DNA of 64,000 nt, taken from an uncultured Sutterella sp. (GTDB taxonomy: Bacteria; Pseudomonadota; Gammaproteobacteria; Burkholderiales; Burkholderiaceae_F). Location of the stretch: assembly GCA_900542805.1 (NCBI GenBank), contig UQOW01000008.1, positions 1 to 64,000 on the forward strand, in the 5' to 3' direction. The position numbers and the translations under genes are program-made. This document shows positions 62,435 to 64,000 of this stretch, one piece after another. The notes beneath the pieces are model-generated. The model had not been told where the DNA came from and made no database searches. It was given only the letters and a program-made list of their open reading frames with translations. The stretch's first letter is position 1. Every line of letters begins with the position of its first letter.

Positions 62435-63101
62435 ATGAATAGGGAGAATACAACGCGGTTGTGCCCGATGCCAATAAAGACTGACTTGAAGCCGAAAGGG
62501 AGAAGACGAAAAATCTCTTATCTCATGATCGACGAATACGATCAAGGAGCCAATGATGTTCTCGCAACAAGCCTTAAGTCGTTTCAGGAACTGACAAAAT
62601 CCGGCGGAGTGTTGAAACCCTCTTATGCGAGTTTGAAAGATTTAGCAACCACCGGACCAATTGCTCGAGTTTTCATCACAGCGTGATGTCGATTCAGCTC
62701 GACTCGATGACATCCGGATTTTCCATTGCGGACAATTTGACCACCAATCCGGATTTGGTGACGATGTTCGGGTTTACGGAATCCGAGTTACGGGGATTAA
62801 TCCCTCAAATTGTCAATCTTCAAAAGTGCGGGAAGACGACTGACGAAGTCTTTAACCGAATGAAGGAGAGGTACAACGGATATAGCTTTAATCCCGACAC
62901 CCAAGCACGACACCACGCTTCCGAGTTACGTTAACGAGGTCAAGGACCTTAAGGCCGATGCAACCGAAGCGGATGTACAAAAAGCGGTTAAAAGCACTAA
63001 AGAACAAGCCGAGCGGTACGCCTAAGGGCAAGCGCTGAGGGGGCTTTCCCAACGTCACGCTCCTTGCCGTTGTTTACAAGGGTTTAAGACTCGCAGCATG
63101 A
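62435..63101 (+). pseudogene. Decayed AAA-ATPase_like / PD-(D/E)XK-type gene
   Basis: Pieces in different frames form one decayed gene. First frame: LMIDEYDQ (Walker B), then GPIARVFITA and a stop. A one-base deletion near 62678-62684 (ACAGCGTG where ACAGGCGTG would read ITGV) moves the reading to MSIQLDSMTSGFSIADNLT, MFGFTESELRGL and MKERYNGYSF. A third piece reads EADVQKAVKSTKEQAERYA, and the last, FPNVTLLAVVYKGL, ends at 63101. This is the pattern of the AAA-ATPase_like/DUF1703 family common in gut bacteria. The Walker A region is missing and part of the nuclease domain seems deleted. Between ispB and gmhA it has no active role. Confidence 0.75.
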
Positions 63102-63254
63102 GAGGTGTTCTGAATCCGGCCTTGAACTCGCAAGAAGGGCGATTGTCGGACAAAAGTTTTGCGCATGAGACGTATAATCCGCAACGTCGTCCGAATGAGT
63201 TGTGGTGCGCTCTTTTGCGGTCGGTCTGTTTTCAGAAAATAATCTTTGCAAACA

Positions 63255-63848
63255 ATGAATGAGCAATATGTAAAAGCGTCTTTAAAAGAGGCGCAGGTCG
63301 GTCTTGACGCTCTCATCAACAACGAAGCGATGATTGGGCGCATTGCGGCAGCCGGGCATCTGATTGCTCAAAGCCAGAAGGCAGGGGGCTCGGTTTTTTC
63401 GTGCGGTAACGGCGGAAGCCTTTGCGATGCCATGCATTTTGCCGAGGAGATGACAGGCAGATATCGCAAAAATCGTCAGCCTTTCCGGGCCGTTGCGATT
63501 GCTGATGCTTCGCACATGGCCTGTGTCGCGAACGATTTCGGATATTCAGACGTATTTTCCCGTTGGGTCGAGGCCTTCGGAAAATCGACGGATGTGCTTC
63601 TTGCTATCTCAACGTCCGGGAAAAGCGCCAATATTCTTAAGGCAGTTCGTAAAGCGAAAGAAAAGGGTATGAAGGTCATTGTCCTAACGGGCAGGGACGC
63701 CACCGAGCTTACCGATACCGCCGATGTGGCGATTGCTACGCCGGCCGGGCATTGGGCCGATCGCGTTCAGGAGCTTCACATCAAGGTCATTCATATTTTG
63801 ATTGAGTTGATTGAACGCGAACTAGCCTCGGAAAACTACTCTGAGTAG
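63255..63848 (+). CDS. gmhA: Phosphoheptose isomerase
   Basis: A 197-residue SIS-domain enzyme. It has SCGNGGSLCDAMHFAEEMTGRY, ACVANDFGYSDVFSRWVEA, LLAISTSGKSANILKAVRKAKEKGMKVIVLTG and DRVQELHIKVIHILIELIE, all GmhA signatures. It converts sedoheptulose-7-phosphate to heptose-7-phosphate for lipopolysaccharide core. ATG 63255 is chosen over a TTG at 63246. Not in an obvious heptose operon. Confidence 0.93.
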   Translation: MNEQYVKASLKEAQVGLDALINNEAMIGRIAAAGHLIAQSQKAGGSVFSCGNGGSLCDAMHFAEEMTGRYRKNRQPFRAVAIADASHMACVANDFGYSDVFSRWVEAFGKSTDVLLAISTSGKSANILKAVRKAKEKGMKVIVLTGRDATELTDTADVAIATPAGHWADRVQELHIKVIHILIELIERELASENYSE

Positions 63849-63946
63849 TCAGGAGAAGATTTTTTGTTTACGGAGTCCCCGGCAATGTTTCCAAGGGACG
63901 AAAGCGGTAGTTAAGAAATTCTTGACTGCCTCGGAGAAGAATTGTT

Positions 63947-64000
63947 ATGGAAAAACGGATTCCCATTACGGCACGCGGTGCACAGCAGTTGCGCGCGGAA
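63947..64000 (+). CDS. greA: Transcript cleavage factor GreA, 5' part only
   Basis: The first 18 codons read MEKRIPITARGAQQLRAE, matching the GreA opening (IPxTxRGAxxLRxE). The rest lies beyond the window. GGAGAAG lies 7 bases before the ATG. GreA rescues backtracked RNA polymerase by stimulating cleavage of the transcript. GreB or a Gre-like paralogue is possible because the coiled coil is not visible. Confidence 0.75.
   Translation, partial: MEKRIPITARGAQQLRAE

Noticed and set aside
63922..63949. TTGACT (63922) as a greA promoter
   Set aside because: The proper -10 position would overlap the start codon region and shows no clear TATAAT; it would leave no leader for the RBS.

Overview
The window looks like a chromosomal segment of a Gram-negative betaproteobacterium, most likely a gut Burkholderiales of the Sutterellaceae type (Sutterella/Parasutterella-like; inferred from gene order and protein character, not from a search). 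Supporting points are an outer-membrane porin ending in phenylalanine, the lipid A gene lpxC and heptose gene gmhA, the order lpxC - DUF721 (dciA) - secA - mutT - yacG - coaE, a single bifunctional SpoT/Rel in gmk-rpoZ-spoT, and menaquinone genes menB-menE. Coding density is high, and many genes start with GTG or overlap their neighbour by a few bases.

Layout. 1-3.7 kb: 3' part of a membrane phospho/sulfo-transferase-like gene, then an AIM24-family gene, a DUF192 gene and a cold-shock protein on the minus strand. 3.7-8.6 kb: rplM-rpsI, then yajC-secD-secF (Sec translocon accessory operon). 8.9-13.5 kb: rlpA-like gene, menE/menB and a porin. 13.6-17.8 kb: an accessory island with a broken DUF4143 ATPase, rpmE2 behind a structured leader, and a two-gene ATPase + TOPRIM-like module with five helically phased repeats upstream. 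17.9-21.6 kb: spoT, rpoZ, gmk, with a decayed gene remnant between rpoZ and gmk. 21.8-26.9 kb: a PLP-dependent arginine/lysine/ornithine-type decarboxylase, a GcvT-like protein, a CoiA-like protein and a small lipoprotein. 27-36 kb: miaB-phoH-ybeY-lnt, glyQS, plsC and a YgjP-like metalloprotease (tRNA and ribosome maturation, lipoprotein acylation, phospholipid synthesis).

36.1-55.7 kb is a nearly complete dcw cluster: mraZ-rsmH-ftsL-ftsI-murE-murF-mraY-murD-ftsW-murG-murC-ddl-ftsQ-ftsA, then an opposed tRNA cassette (Pro, Arg, His) and ung, then ftsZ-lpxC. The products convert UDP-MurNAc to lipid II, polymerise septal wall and build the Z ring. A tandem array that looks like a MraZ operator precedes mraZ. 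55.7-64 kb: dciA, secA, an unknown gene, mutT, yacG, coaE, tRNA-Pro(CGG), ispB (quinone side chain), a decayed AAA-ATPase/nuclease pseudogene, gmhA and the first codons of greA.

The best candidate for an under-described system is the ATPase/TOPRIM pair at 15.5-17.6 kb, which has the architecture of abortive-infection or OLD-like defence modules and its own phased-repeat upstream region. I saw no CRISPR array, complete insertion sequence, rRNA gene or prophage.
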